From the NCBI GenBank assembly GCA_035582835.1, contig JAYKAV010000397.1, positions 29,244-93,243 on the forward strand: a DNA stretch of 64,000 bases. Reading direction: 5' to 3'. Source of the DNA: Phoebastria nigripes (Eukaryota; Chordata; Aves; Procellariiformes; Diomedeidae). This document shows, one piece after another, positions 53,352-64,000 of this stretch (positions are counted from its first letter, which is position 1; each line of letters opens with the position of its first letter). The notes below the pieces were generated by a model, which had not been told where the DNA came from, did not search any database, and was given only the letters and a program-made list of their open reading frames with translations. Made by a program: the position numbers and the translations under genes.

Positions 53352-53830
53352 TGTGTACCTCAAGGAGATCTGATTTTGGGTGAAAATAGCCAATGAACCG
53401 AACTGCATGATGTTAATTGCTATATAATACCATATGTCATCACTTCTATGGTTGCTATAGGCCATATCAATGGTATTACAGTAAGAATNACCCAGATTAA
53501 TGAAGAACGAACTTTGATGAAACCGAGCAAAGTGCAGTGGTGATGGAACCAGAACTGGCTTCAGCATGTAACAATCCAACAACACATACCATCTCTCCTG
53601 CCTTGAAATACTGTTATGACAGATGGAGCCCAAAGTCATGGACTAAATGAACTCAATGGACATTTTATAGGGATGGCCCATAGACTAAGGGAATGATATC
53701 TCTGTGTGTGTGCGTGTGTATATATATCTCTCTCTCAAAATATAAGAAAAGTGGTGGTGATTAATTAGACTGTATTGGAAAANATGAAATCTAGGCATGA
53801 CGTAGATGGTATAGAATAAGGGGTGGATAC
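53352..53830 (+). other. Proviral 3' internal non-coding stretch
   Basis: No envelope-like or other protein is recognisable. It holds a TG/TA/TC microsatellite (about 53700-53737) and ends with a short purine tract (AAGGGGTGG, about 53818-53826) just before the 3' LTR, the expected place for a polypurine tract. Confidence 0.55.
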
Positions 53831-54353
53831 TGTCCTGGTTTTGGCTGGGATAGAGTTAATTTTCTTCCTAGTGCTGTGTTTTGGATTTAGTATGAAAAGA
53901 ATGTTGATAACACACTGATGTTTTTAGTTGTTGCTAAGTAGTCTACTAGTCAAGGACTTTTCAGCTTCCCATGCTCTGCCAGGTGCACAAGAAGCTGGGA
54001 GGGAGCATAGCCGGGACAGCTAGCCCAACTGGCCAACAGGGTATTCCATACCATATGATGTCATGCGCAATATATAAATAGGAGGCATGGTNCAGGAAGT
54101 AGCGATCGCTGCTTGGGTATCGCTCAGCGGGTGGTGAGCAATTGCATTGTGCATCACTCATTTTGTATATTCTATCATTATTATTATTATTATCATTATT
54201 TTCCCTTCCTTTTCTGTTTTATTAAACTGTCTTTATCTCAATCCACAAATTTTACTTTTTTTTTCCAATTCTCTCCCCCATCCCACTGAGGGGAGGGGGA
54301 AGCGAGCNAGCGGCTGTGTGGTGTTTGACTGGCTGCCGGGTTAAACCACAACA
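53831..54353 (+). repeat. 3' LTR of the provirus
   Basis: 523 bp, near-identical to the 5' LTR and followed by CCGGT. Differences concentrate in CpG positions and in the ATT repeat. Confidence 0.93.
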
Positions 54354-54899
54354 CCGGTACCTCAGCTTGTCTAGGTAGGAATAATCCTGAAGGGATCGAG
54401 GTGGGGTGAACAACAGATACTCCTGAATACTAGCAACACTGCAGCTGTTGAACNTGCCTTTATGTTCACCTTTAGTTAACTGATACCAACTTCCTTTAAA
54501 TATCACCTTGCAGGAAGAGCCCGAGGTAACTTGCTAGCACAGTCCTGTACCCACAATGGATTTTATTTACGTGACTATCACGGTGGGAGTTTAAGTACTG
54601 TCCAAGCCACGAACAGTCCAGCTTGCGAAGCTGCGGGTTACAAGAACAAGAGTACGGATGAGGGCAAACTGTCCCTGCACCAGACCTGAGGGACAGCGTT
54701 TCTGAGATCACTGTCAAAATTCACTTACGCCGTCAGAGGGCAGAAACGATACCTTTCCCGGTTTGTACTTCTGGAGGTAATCTTTACTTACGGACATCAG
54801 TGGGAATTGACAGCCACGGCCACACAGCTTTCCAGCTTCCCCAGGGGTTCCTACCTGGAGCCCGACANTGAGTGTTTCCAGGAAGGACTGACTACTAGG

Positions 54900-55920
54900 C
54901 CTGCAATTATGTACTGCCCTCCCGGCCCCCACACAGCCTGCCTCGCTCCCCGACAACGCGCTGCGGCTCTCCCCGCCGGCCTGGCNGCGGTCCTGCGGCC
55001 AAGGGCCCTGCGGCCAGGCCTCCTCGCTCCGACCGAGGCCCCGCGCCCGCAGTGGGAGCGGCGGTCACCGGCCGCGGCCACCGTTCCTCACGCTCCCGCC
55101 TCTCCCGCGCACCGGCCCCAACGCGCGAGGAGGCGGGAAAGAGACAGGCGCNTGACCGCACATGCGCCGCAGGCAGTGCGGGGAGGCGAGGGAGGGTGCT
55201 GCGGCAGCCCTCTTGAGCGGGACGGGTCGGGGGGGAGAGGGGGCGGGGTCTCAGGTGGTGCGTCGCGTCGCGAGGCGGGCGGAAGCGGAGCGAACGGCGC
55301 CTGTCAGACGGGTGTGGGCCGGGAGCGGAGGTAGCGTGGGGCTGCTGGGGGGTTTCGCCAAGGGGCTGCCCCGTCCTCCTCAGGCGCTGTGCCGGGCGGC
55401 AAATCGGAGCGGGGTGTGGGAGACCTATGNCTCTTGGCTGGGGAAGGGGCGAGGAAGGGCCTCCAGCTGAGTGGGGGCGGCGTGAGGGTGGCGGAGGCCC
55501 GGCAGTCCCTGTGGGCAGACAGAGCGGCCCCACCGGGCGGGGGTGGTGAGGGGGGGAGCTGGGTGGCCGCAGCCTGGCTGCGGCTGCCAGGGAAGCCCAG
55601 GTTTTCAGCTTGCCTGAGCGCCCCGCTTTGTTCTCCCCCTCAGGCTTGACCCCTGCTTCGGGACAGGTTTATCTTCCTTCTGGCTTCGGCCATGCTTCTG
55701 CCCCCCCGCCGGCGTTTGTGCAGCCGTTAGCTTTCCCTCCTTCCCCCCCTGTCTGTCCTTCCGCAGCGGGTCGTGCTGCTGGGCTGCCTGAGCGCTCGGT
55801 GCTGCCTGCAGGTCGGTCTCCTTCCTGCCCTACAAGCTCTGGTTATCGGTAGCAGCGCGGGTCTTTCTGGTGGCTCGCGGCGGTGTTATTGCAGGTGCTG
55901 GGTACGGTGCGTTCTGCCGC
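54900..55920. promoter_or_regulatory. CpG island, candidate promoter
   Basis: About 1 kb of dense CpG with Sp1-type GGGGCGGGGT and an NRF-1-like GCACATGCGC (55158-55167). Possible plus-strand donors are CAG/GTGGTG (about 55254) and GGAG/GTAGCG (about 55330). No protein is recognisable in its open frames. In vertebrates CCDC126 is the next gene beyond TRA2A and is transcribed away from it, so this may be its promoter and noncoding first exon. No CCDC126 coding exon was found before the window ends. Confidence 0.65.
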
Positions 55921-55929
55921 CCGCCGTGG

Positions 55930-57260
55930 CTAAATGTTCCCTTCGGCTGGATAACCCTGTTCCAGGGCTGTGATGCAATGTCCTTGGATGGTGGGGAAGC
56001 AGTGAAGGAAACAAGGGTTTTCTGGTTTCCTTCCTCGTTTGCAGTGGCCTTCCTGTCATAAACTATGACTGCAGTGACTCTGCAAGATTGATGTCTGTCT
56101 TGCACCGTAAGGACCTAACTTTCAAAGAGGCAAAGCATGCTTACAATGATGTGATGGAACTTAGAACGAAGAAAAAAATGTTTGTTTAATCCATATTCAA
56201 GCAAAGGCAGGATCCTTAATAATGTTGGCACTAACGAGTTTGCATAAAAAAAAATAATGGGCAAAACATTGGTTTTAATTTTAGGAGATTATAAAATATG
56301 AAACTTCCTGACGGCATGAGTTGTGGAATAATGCCTACTACTTACAATATAATGAAACTGCTTTTATATGTAACATCTGATGATATTTTAACTACATTTT
56401 TAATCTTCCATTAAATTTATTTCTGTAAATATTTATAATATACTATTATCTCTACCTTATTTCTGTAGCTCTGTTAATCATTCATTATTAATAAACTTTC
56501 TTTTCAGTTCCCTAATCTAACATGGTAACATTCTGTAAATTCTCTTTTATGTATCTTGTCATCTAAAAGATACTGACAGCTAGAATAGAGTGTAACTGCT
56601 GTGTTTGTGTGCCACAAAGCAAAGCAGAGAGAATTTTTCTGTCCTATGACATGATGTGGAGTTTCTTTCGTGCAGTTTAGATCAGGTTAACAACTGGCAT
56701 TTTTGTTGTTGTTTTGTCCTCTCAGTGGGTGAATTGAGGGTGGGGCAGTTTTTCACTGTGAAAAGTGAGCTTTGTAGGAATTGTGACTTTTTTTTTTTTT
56801 TAACAGAACCTTCAGAATATGAACATGCTGAACAATAGCTAAGCATGCATGTGATTTGTTCTAATTGTGATGTAGTGTTTATTTTAGAGCAAATGCCATG
56901 AACTGCTGTTTCACTCTCAAGAGAATATCAAAGAAAGGAAACAATACAAAGATGATAGCAATACAATGTACATAGCATCTTGTTCTAGTGTCAGAAGAGG
57001 AGCGATTGCAGTTTTAGATCAAATGTGGAAATTTATTGCTACCTTTGTTCCCGTTTTGACTGCTGGAGATACCCATGTGCATAAAGCCTAAATTATTCTG
57101 GCCTCTTTTTGTTATTTTATGTGTTACAATATATAATTGTTTAATAATTCATTTCAGGTACTTGAGAACTCCAGAGGATTAAGCAATTATGCTGGAATAC
57201 CTTTGGTCTAGTAGATAGGTCTTTTTCCTAAAGCTTTTACAGGTGGAAAGCAAGCTACTT

Positions 57261-57297
<37 letters not shown>

Positions 57298-59190
57298 TTT
57301 TTTTTTTTTTTTTTTTTGAGATTCCTTTTTGGCTTTTAGCTTCTTGAATGAAGCATTGGTATTAGCTAATCACATATTGTGATTTAGCTTGGGGATTGGA
57401 TGTTGTTTAACTGCTAAAAGTAAAATATTTCCTCTGGAGTTCATGATCACTTGTACCTTTTCCAAGAATAGTTAAGGGCACTAGTTCTTGCATCTTGCCC
57501 AAACTGCAAGTAGGATAAATGCATCCTGTCAGCTTAAATTGTCAGCCGTGTAGTCAACATATCTGAAGACTAGGAAGTGTCAAAAATAGCCATTAAATTG
57601 TTTCCAGTAGCTGTCAAAAATCTGTGGAGCTCAGTCATTCAGATGGATGTATTTTGTGCTGGTATGAGTTTACTGCTAAAATGTACTTTATATGGTATTT
57701 GTTATTTGACAAGCTCTTTCACCTGTGATTGAAAACTTGTACCATTAGGTGGGCTGGGTTTCCTCAACTGGGCATTATTAACAGTCTCCTAAATTTTCTT
57801 TTATGATGGTCAACTTTACAAAAAATTATTTATATTACCATTTGCCTATGTAATTTAAAAGATTAATTTTGGATTGCTCAGAACTAAATGGGTACTTTGC
57901 CTATGTAAAACAGGGCCTAGACTGGAGGCCTAGACAGAAGGACTTAAAACTTATTCCACTGAAATTGGTCTCTTCAGTAATAATGAAGAAATAAGAGGCT
58001 ACCATGATATAAATAATCCAGTTGAATTTCTGGGCACCTTCTACTTAATTTTAACAATAAAATATTTTGCAGTGCACACCACTGTGGTGCTGTGGTTAAC
58101 TACTGTCTGTCATAACCCTTGCTATGCTAAGATAAACCAACAAGTCAATCTAGAAATAATAGAAAATGTAGAAGAAAAGAACTTCTCTGTCTTTAACATT
58201 GCCTCCAGCGTTATTTTTCTAAAAACTTCAACTGGATCAGCCTCCTGGGAGGGAGTGTGAATCTGAGGCCCGGTCTGTATTGTAGTTTTACCACTGAAAT
58301 GTGCTTTTGGTGGATACCTTGCACACATCCATACTCAAGTTTGAATTCTGCAGGTTTCTTGAAATAAAACCAGGCAAGTTAAATTCTTCCTCTCTCNGCA
58401 GTGGTACAAGCCCTTTTTTGTTACTGTTCTACGGGAATAGTGTTTGTGTGGTTGCTGCACTTGTGCACATGTATGACCAGTTCTGCAGTGGCAATCTCTC
58501 CACCACTGCAGCCTTCACTTTGTTAGTTGACTCCCCCCTCCCCTCCCCTTTTAGTTGTCTTTAATGATACCCCCCTTTCTTTTAGTTCTCTTTAAAATGT
58601 TCAGTGAAAATCCCTCACTTAGTAGCCTACATTCGTGATCTTGCAGGTAAGATCTGGCTCTCTGTAAAACTAGCTAAAATTAGCTAAACATTATCATCTC
58701 AGAAGGAAGTTTTGGAGTCCCAGGGGCTTTGGAAAGAGTGATGCAAACACAGCTGTGAAATTTCACAAGGGAGTAGAGGTACTAGTTACGACTTTGCAAG
58801 GGAGTACTTGTCGTAGCCTAGTGTTCAACTGCAATGAAAAAATTGTGGCAATCTTACTGGGAAATGAGAAGTTAAGAAGGTACCTCATGCTCTGTCATAA
58901 CTGTGGTTCTTATGAGCAAGGCTCCTACTGTGACCTGAACGGCAGCAATAAAGCATAAAGAAAAGTGTCTCAGATGGAATGAAGCTGAGATTTTTTTTTT
59001 TTTAAGAAGCTGATACAAAGATACAGAAATGTTTTGAGGCCCAGATGGACCCAGTGGGACGAGGGGAACTTCAGCAAGTATAATATACTGTCCCCATTGA
59101 TATCTGCTTTCTCTAATTTTCTTCACAACCCTTGCCAAGTCATTTCCCCTCTCAAAATCTTGAATCTTGGCTGACTGCCTGCAGGCAAGG
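55930..59190. other. AT-rich spacer or intron
   Basis: No supported gene. It contains a T homopolymer of over 50 bases with an AA interruption (57263-57317). If the CpG island at 55 kb starts a plus-strand gene, this would be its first intron. Confidence 0.5.
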
Positions 59191-59220
59191 AACAAAGAAT
59201 TTCTGTTTTTAAATAGTTGG

Positions 59221-59226
59221 TTTATT
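59221..59226 (-). terminator. AATAAA polyadenylation signal after the unidentified gene
   Basis: AATAAA on the minus strand, about 330 bases downstream of the TGA at 59553, the usual spacing for a short 3' UTR. Confidence 0.4.
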
Positions 59227-62200
59227 TTAAAAGCATTCACTGACAGTAGTAGGCAAAATAAAGGGGGAGGTGCTAAAGAAAAGCCAGTATACTTTAAGGT
59301 ACCAAAAAGTACTTAAGCAGACTCCTTAGACATAATGCAAAATAAAAACAATTGTTGGCAGAAGGTGTAAAATAAAAACAATGCAAATAGGACTACATGC
59401 ATTCAAAATAGAAACAAGTCACCAGTATTTCTAAAATATTCACATACAAAAGATAATCTAGTGTTTGGGCACTCAGATGGTTTTATACCAGAGCCACTGT
59501 AAACTTGATGCGTGGGTTTTCAAGTCTAAAGCAATATGTTTTTGCTTTCAACTCAAAGTCCAGCTACAAAACAAATTGGTTGTGTGCTGTATTTAGAAGC
59601 TGTAGGAGGTAAAACTGCTCCTGGTTTAAGATATGTTTGAGGTAGTCCCAGCAGCTCATCAGCAGTGACAGTATCTGTCTTCTTGGTGAGCCATGACTTC
59701 TGTTGGCCCAGATATCCTTTGGCTGCATTGAGATACAGGGACTGGTGGGANCACACAAGGAGATTTTCTTCTTTCTTTGTTGCAGCACTGTAGAAGAATA
59801 GGTATTCTTGGTAGTTAGTTACCCATTTTTGCTATTCCCTTAAGCCTAAAGTCTTTCTATGATTTCACTTGGAATATCCATTAAAGGTATTCCCCAAAAG
59901 ACAGGTAGCAATAAAGCAAAGGGATAATTTTTTTTTTTTTAGTGTTCCTTGGTAATTGCAAGTCTAGGGCATGCAGAGGCAGGGAATGAAGGAACATATG
60001 CTGTGGGAGAAGGTATAAAAATAGATGTCCTGGAAAAGACACCACGCACTAGGCAGACTCCTCTGGCAGTGCATTCCAAAAGTGGTACAGAACTGCTAAA
60101 ACCTGCAGTCCAGCAGCCGTCATACTGATAGGGCAGCCTTTTTTTTTTTGCCAGAAATATGCCTTCTTACGTATTCTTAAGATGGCAGTGTGTTGTATAG
60201 TGCTGTTCTTTTCACTTGAGCCTGGCAGGTATTAATAGTAATTTTCTATCGACTGACCTGTGATGCAGTTTCAAAAGACCCTCAAGTCTCATCAGCACAC
60301 AGGTATTACATTTTGATGGGCTCTGTTGTGTCAGGCATTGCTGAGGTTTTGTCAATAGGGTATCCTTCTCTTTTCCATCTCTGCTGGTGTCATTTTTCTG
60401 TTGACCAAATTTTACAGCAACAATAATAATAATAGGAATACTTAACATGCTGAGAGTTGATCTTGTCAAAAGACAGCTCAAACATGGTTTCACTTGTCTG
60501 GGGACANGCATTGCTGTTAATTATTTGCTTCCGAGTAAAATATTTTGCTCTTTTATGGCACTATGCAGCTGTCTGAGTGAACCTGATTCATGAACCTGGG
60601 AACCAAAGGGCAGTGTTGGTCTGCAAAAATCACCAGTACGGATGTGCCAGTACAGGAAAATGGTTTTACTGGCATCTTTTCAAGAACTCATATGCTCTTA
60701 AAAATATGAGGAATGTGATTCTTCCTTGGGCACCAGTTTTAAATATGAATGATGTGGGTAAGATGATTTGTTAAAGGGAGTTTGTGTTATGTGTAGGAAC
60801 AGAGAACTGAAGTTTCTGTGTATTGCCAGGAATCACAGTCCTGTGTAACAGGATATACTTAACTTCTTCAGGCACCTGTTTGTCAGCTGCACTTCATGCA
60901 GTTTTTTCTCCTGCTGCCAAACTGATAGCCATCTAAGACTGCAAATTACCAGAATGCAAACATCACTTTGGTGTTCCACAAAGTCTCAGCACGTAGCTCT
61001 TGGGCTTCTAGGTGCTTATTTCATTGTCCCTGTCTTCAAAGATTAATTGGTCAGTGAATATGTTCTATGCTTTTTTGTGTGTGTCAGTCATTCTTTAGAC
61101 TTCCCATTTTCATTGCTGCACAGCGGCTGTGCCGATAGGTTTCCAAATAACATAGAACTAGCCTATCTGCTCTCAGAATGGTCAGCGCGATGTCTGTCAG
61201 CTGAGCGACCGTGATGCTCAAAGTTTTCTGTTGGAAAATCAGAAAACAAAAGATTTTGGAGGTCACAGAGGTAAATGGGCTGGGGGGAGCACACTCCAAA
61301 TAGATGCAAAAAAGAAAACTAATAGGATAGAGCTGATAGAACTGTGGAAATATTTCCTGGTATTCTGTAATGCCCTCTGATTTTTGTCTTCCTGAAATGT
61401 TCGTTGGCTATTGCAGTGAGGTATCATCATGCCTGTTTACAGCACAGCTTATTGTTTACTAATACAGTACTCTCAGTGTACTGAGGTATGTTTGCTGCCA
61501 TGAATTTAATAGAAATTTCTCGTATAGACATAATTTTAGTATGTTAATTTTAAATCCTTAATAATTTCATAAACTTGTTATGCTCCCACTGAGATTGTAA
61601 TAAATTCTAATTTTGTACTGTACAATTATTTTATAGTAATTATTAGTGTCAGCTTTTATTTGTACTGTCCTAATTTCTGTCTACTGTCTGTTCTGTTACA
61701 AGACTTTTTGCCCCTTCCTCTGTCTCTAGTTGGATGCAGTCTCCTATGATTATATCTGGCTTTTTTTTTTAATCTCTGTCTTGATAAATCACTTCTTGTG
61801 TTTATACAGTTAATAATAATAATTGGTCGCAAAGCCAGACTTGCTTTTGAATTCACTGTGTCACATTGTTGTTGATCATAATTTGGCAGTGAGGAACATA
61901 TAAGTATTATGGTAGTAAGTAATAGATTGAGTAAAATTCCCATTTATCAAGGCTACTGTCTTAATATATTAGTTCATTAGAGACCTATATAGGTCTCTAG
62001 GGTATCACTGAGGAACTGCTGCCTCATTATTTGGCATTCTGTCTTTCAAAATACATAACCAAAGAGGTGACTTCATTGGACTGTATGTTAACAATACTAT
62101 TTTCAGTGCATTTTTCTTGGCTTTATCCTTAAAGTCTTTTTGATCCTTGAATGGAATGGGATTCTCAGGCTTCAGTTTTCTCTATTCTTTACCTCTTGTT

Positions 62201-62748
62201 GACTCCATTTTGTTAGTTTTTTGCTAAAGCTGGTTACTAATAACTGCCAAAAATACCTGATGGGCCTGCTGCTTTCTTTTTCTCTTATAAATAATCATCT
62301 TCATCTGTCCTGTACATTTTTCAAAACTAGAAGATACACACCATCTCTAAGCACAGTTTTAAATTTGCCCTGATGATGCCAATAACCACTTTGAGTGGTT
62401 TAGGAAGGCTGGGATCTCTTGGACAGACTAGAAAAATGATGATGAATATGTACCGGTCTTTCATGAGCTGACTGACTAGCAGAACTGACAGTGCTGTAAG
62501 ATGCGTTGTAACCTTTTAAGGATTTGGATATGCCTTGTTTTCATGATACCCTGAGATTGTTTCATAGGATGTATGAGGCATTCCTTTGCCTTACAGACTG
62601 TTGCATTTTTTGTGTTGTACATGAATATAATCTCTGGGTTTTGCTGGGAATAAGTAAGGCAGAATCTGAGGAAGACTTTGCAACAAAATTTAAGTATGAT
62701 GTTTTGTAAGTATGGGCAGGTTTCCANGGAGAGGGGTCAGTATTCAAA
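59221..62748 (-). CDS. Unidentified minus-strand gene, last three exons (partial)
   Basis: Three exon-like segments join in phase: 62748-62595 (154 bp, donor TCT/GTAAGG), 60397-60258 (140 bp, acceptor TCAACAG, donor CACAG/GTCAGT) and 59787 down to a TGA at 59555-59553 (acceptor CCTATTCTTCTACAG). Phases run 0 between the first two and 2 between the last two. An AATAAA lies at 59226-59221, about 330 bases after the stop. The joined frame gives about 175 residues with no stop and no domain I recognise. It is Ser/Thr/Lys-rich at first and ends with Pro/Tyr/Leu-rich sequence closing ICFVAGL. One codon (TGN, 59753-59751) is ambiguous. The 5' part would lie beyond 62.75 kb, probably outside the window. 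The evidence is splice-site and phase consistency only; it may instead be chance or a decayed gene. Confidence 0.45.
59553..59787 (-). CDS. Unidentified gene, putative last exon (coding part)
   Basis: 78 codons after a good pyrimidine-rich acceptor, open to TGA. Composition is protein-like (SHQSLYLNAAKGYLGQQ near its start, GLPQTYLKPGAVLPPTA further on). No signal peptide or membrane segment. It ends ICFVAGL. Confidence 0.5.
60258..60397 (-). CDS. Unidentified gene, putative penultimate exon
   Basis: 46 codons plus two bases. Rich in K, Q, T and S, with a Cys pair (KCNTC) and a Leu-rich end (MRLEGLLKLHH). The CAG/GTCAGT donor is good. The acceptor has only a moderate pyrimidine tract, partly an ATT repeat. 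Confidence 0.4.
61978..61999. repeat. 22-bp perfect palindrome
   Basis: AGAGACC and GGTCTCT arms around TATATA, extended by one matching base on each side. Both half-sites also contain GGTCTC/GAGACC. No function known. Confidence 0.9.
62595..62748 (-). CDS. Unidentified gene, putative upstream exon
   Basis: 51 codons with WKPAHTYKTSYLNFVAKSSS near the start, ending before GTAAGG. The acceptor chosen (GACTTCAG) has a weak pyrimidine tract. The frame also stays open a little further upstream, so the 5' boundary could be up to about 40 bases higher. Confidence 0.38.
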
Positions 62749-63349
62749 CTGAAGTCCGATGCTACTCTTAAGTAGCGTCAGAGATACTAGAACTTTGCTT
62801 TGTTACGGAACATATAATGGATTTCCTGTTGCTTTTTCATTGGCCCTTGTTCCTTTTTGTTTCATGCACTCAATAATATAATTTATATATGACTGATGTT
62901 GGAACACAGCTCAGAGGATAGAGACATGATTTTATTTTGGAGAGGATGAGTGCCTTAGTTCATTGCTTTCACTGCCAGATGTGTGTCAGTGTTTGTTGTG
63001 GTACTGCTGGACAATGTTAAATCCACATTGGCAGGCTTTGGCAATACATTTCTTAGACAACCAGTAGTGGCAACAGTGAAGAAAACCAAACTCTTTGTGT
63101 CTGTGAAAGGCAAACCTAGTCTTAGATCCTCCGTTCAGGAATTGCTTGTAGTTCTGAGTTCTAATGTTGCCCCTGGCTTGGGCTTGTAATTTTCTGAGTA
63201 ATTTAGATATGCGTGTTGATTTTAAAGAACTTTGAAAAATTGCCATTTGAATCAATCACTTCAGGCTGCCTATTGAAAGGATTGTCTGGAAGATACTCTC
63301 TTCTTCATGGATTCTTGGATTGCCATTTTGCCTGCACAGTCAGGTCAGA

Positions 63350-63472
63350 GGTTTTGGTTGATTTGGGTTTGGTTTTTTGTTGTTTTNGGGTTTGTTTGTT
63401 TGTTTTGGGGTTTTTTTGCTTGTTTGTTTTGGGGGTTTGGGGTTGTTTGGTTTGGTTTGGTTTTTGTTTTTT
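63350..63472 (+). repeat. G/T-rich low-complexity tract
   Basis: Runs GGG, GGGG, GGGGG and GGGG separated by TTTG repeats, with an N near 63387. Overlapping open frames of 61-125 codons here are artefacts of the repeat. Confidence 0.75.
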
Positions 63473-64000
63473 CCTTTCCCTCCTCAGATTTTCAAATTTT
63501 GTCCTGGCTGTACTCCTTCATCTTCATGGTCACCTTCCTTTTGTCTCAGTCTCTATGATTAGGGATGGTAGGAATTCCAACAAGGCATAGCTCTCGTGCC
63601 CTTTTTTCCTGTTGCTCTCTGCAGTGCTTTGACCTCCTTTGCCATAAAAGCCCTTCAGCTGCGGTTGGGAGAGTGGTAAGCCTGGGTTCCTACCCAGGCT
63701 AAGTCANTGTGAAGAAGGAAGCCTCAGCTTCCTTTTTCCCCTACTCAGGGAGTGGTGGGTAAGGAGGAGTTTAGAGAATGAGAGAGAAGAAAGATCACAA
63801 GAGACAGTGTTCCTTCTTACATGTATGCTGTTATCTCACGGGATATTACCTCTGAATTACTGGAAACAAAGGTCCATTCTGAGGACAAGTTTTGTTTAAA
63901 CTATAATGTTCATGTAGAGAAGTGCTGACCCTTCAGGGCAACAAGAGGTAAAAGAATATTCCAATCCATCCATCTTACTTATTGTGCTATTTTCTTCCTA

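Larger units (their letters stand above)
51846..54353 (+). mobile_element. Compact LTR provirus (ERVL-like pol remnants), internally deleted and rearranged
   Basis: Two direct LTRs of 522 and 523 bp (51846-52367 and 53831-54353) begin TGTCCTGG and end CACAACA. They are flanked by the 5-bp duplication CCGGT (51841-51845 and 54354-54358). By eye they differ at about 14 bases plus small indels, close to 97% identity. The internal region is only about 1.46 kb. It holds a primer-binding-site-like sequence, an antisense reverse-transcriptase segment and a sense integrase end; gag and most of pol are absent. The element cannot encode its own replication proteins. Five-base target duplication and the pol remnants suggest an ERVL-type element, while the primer site resembles tRNA-Lys, more usual in ERVK, so the class is not certain. 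Confidence 0.92.

Noticed and set aside
61084..61299. Possible extra exon of the 59-62 kb minus-strand gene
   Set aside because: A fair acceptor (TTTTCCAACAG) and an open frame are present, but no convincing donor follows, and the three other exons already join in phase without it.
62986..63255. Further upstream exon of the same gene near 63.0-63.2 kb
   Set aside because: Frames are open but no donor/acceptor pair gave the phase required by the next exon.
63213..63590. 125-codon plus-strand frame rich in Phe, Leu, Val and Cys
   Set aside because: Created by the G/T-rich low-complexity tract and interrupted by an N; no membrane protein is implied.

Overview
This window looks like avian nuclear DNA. 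It has an AT-rich background, long intergenic spacers, CpG islands at promoters and one recognisable protein-coding gene with vertebrate exon structure. It also carries an endogenous retrovirus whose pol remnants I judge to be bird ERVL-like. Scattered single N bases and several long homopolymer runs are assembly blemishes. The species cannot be fixed from the sequence alone.

The core of the window is TRA2A (transformer-2 alpha, an SR-like splicing regulator) on the minus strand. All eight coding exons can be placed between 47014 (ATG, inside a CpG island) and 22011 (TGA). They join in phase into a 277-residue protein with the order RS1 - RRM - glycine linker - RS2. The 3' UTR runs to a polyadenylation signal near 21019. 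Intron 1 holds a GAA-rich cassette (about 37754-38054) with plausible splice sites and an in-frame stop. It is a strong candidate for the autoregulatory poison exon known in the TRA2 family.

Left of TRA2A (1-20.9 kb) I see no protein-coding gene I can support. There is a CpG island at the left edge (1 to about 570) and a second GC-rich island near 6.8-7.6 kb. By the gene order known in vertebrates (IGF2BP3 - TRA2A - CCDC126), the left-edge island is a reasonable candidate for the IGF2BP3 promoter region, but no IGF2BP3 coding sequence is visible.

Right of TRA2A, a compact LTR provirus lies at 51846-54353 with a 5-bp target duplication. It has two about 522-bp LTRs that are roughly 97% identical. 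Its internal region is only about 1.46 kb: an antisense reverse-transcriptase segment is joined to a sense integrase end, and nothing else of gag or pol is recognisable. Next comes a CpG island at 54.9-55.9 kb, possibly the CCDC126 promoter by synteny. After that, on the minus strand, three exon-like segments (62595-62748, 60258-60397, 59553-59787) have matching splice phases and a downstream polyadenylation signal. I read these as the 3' end of an unidentified gene whose 5' part lies beyond the window. No tRNA, rRNA, CRISPR array or bacterial-type feature was seen.
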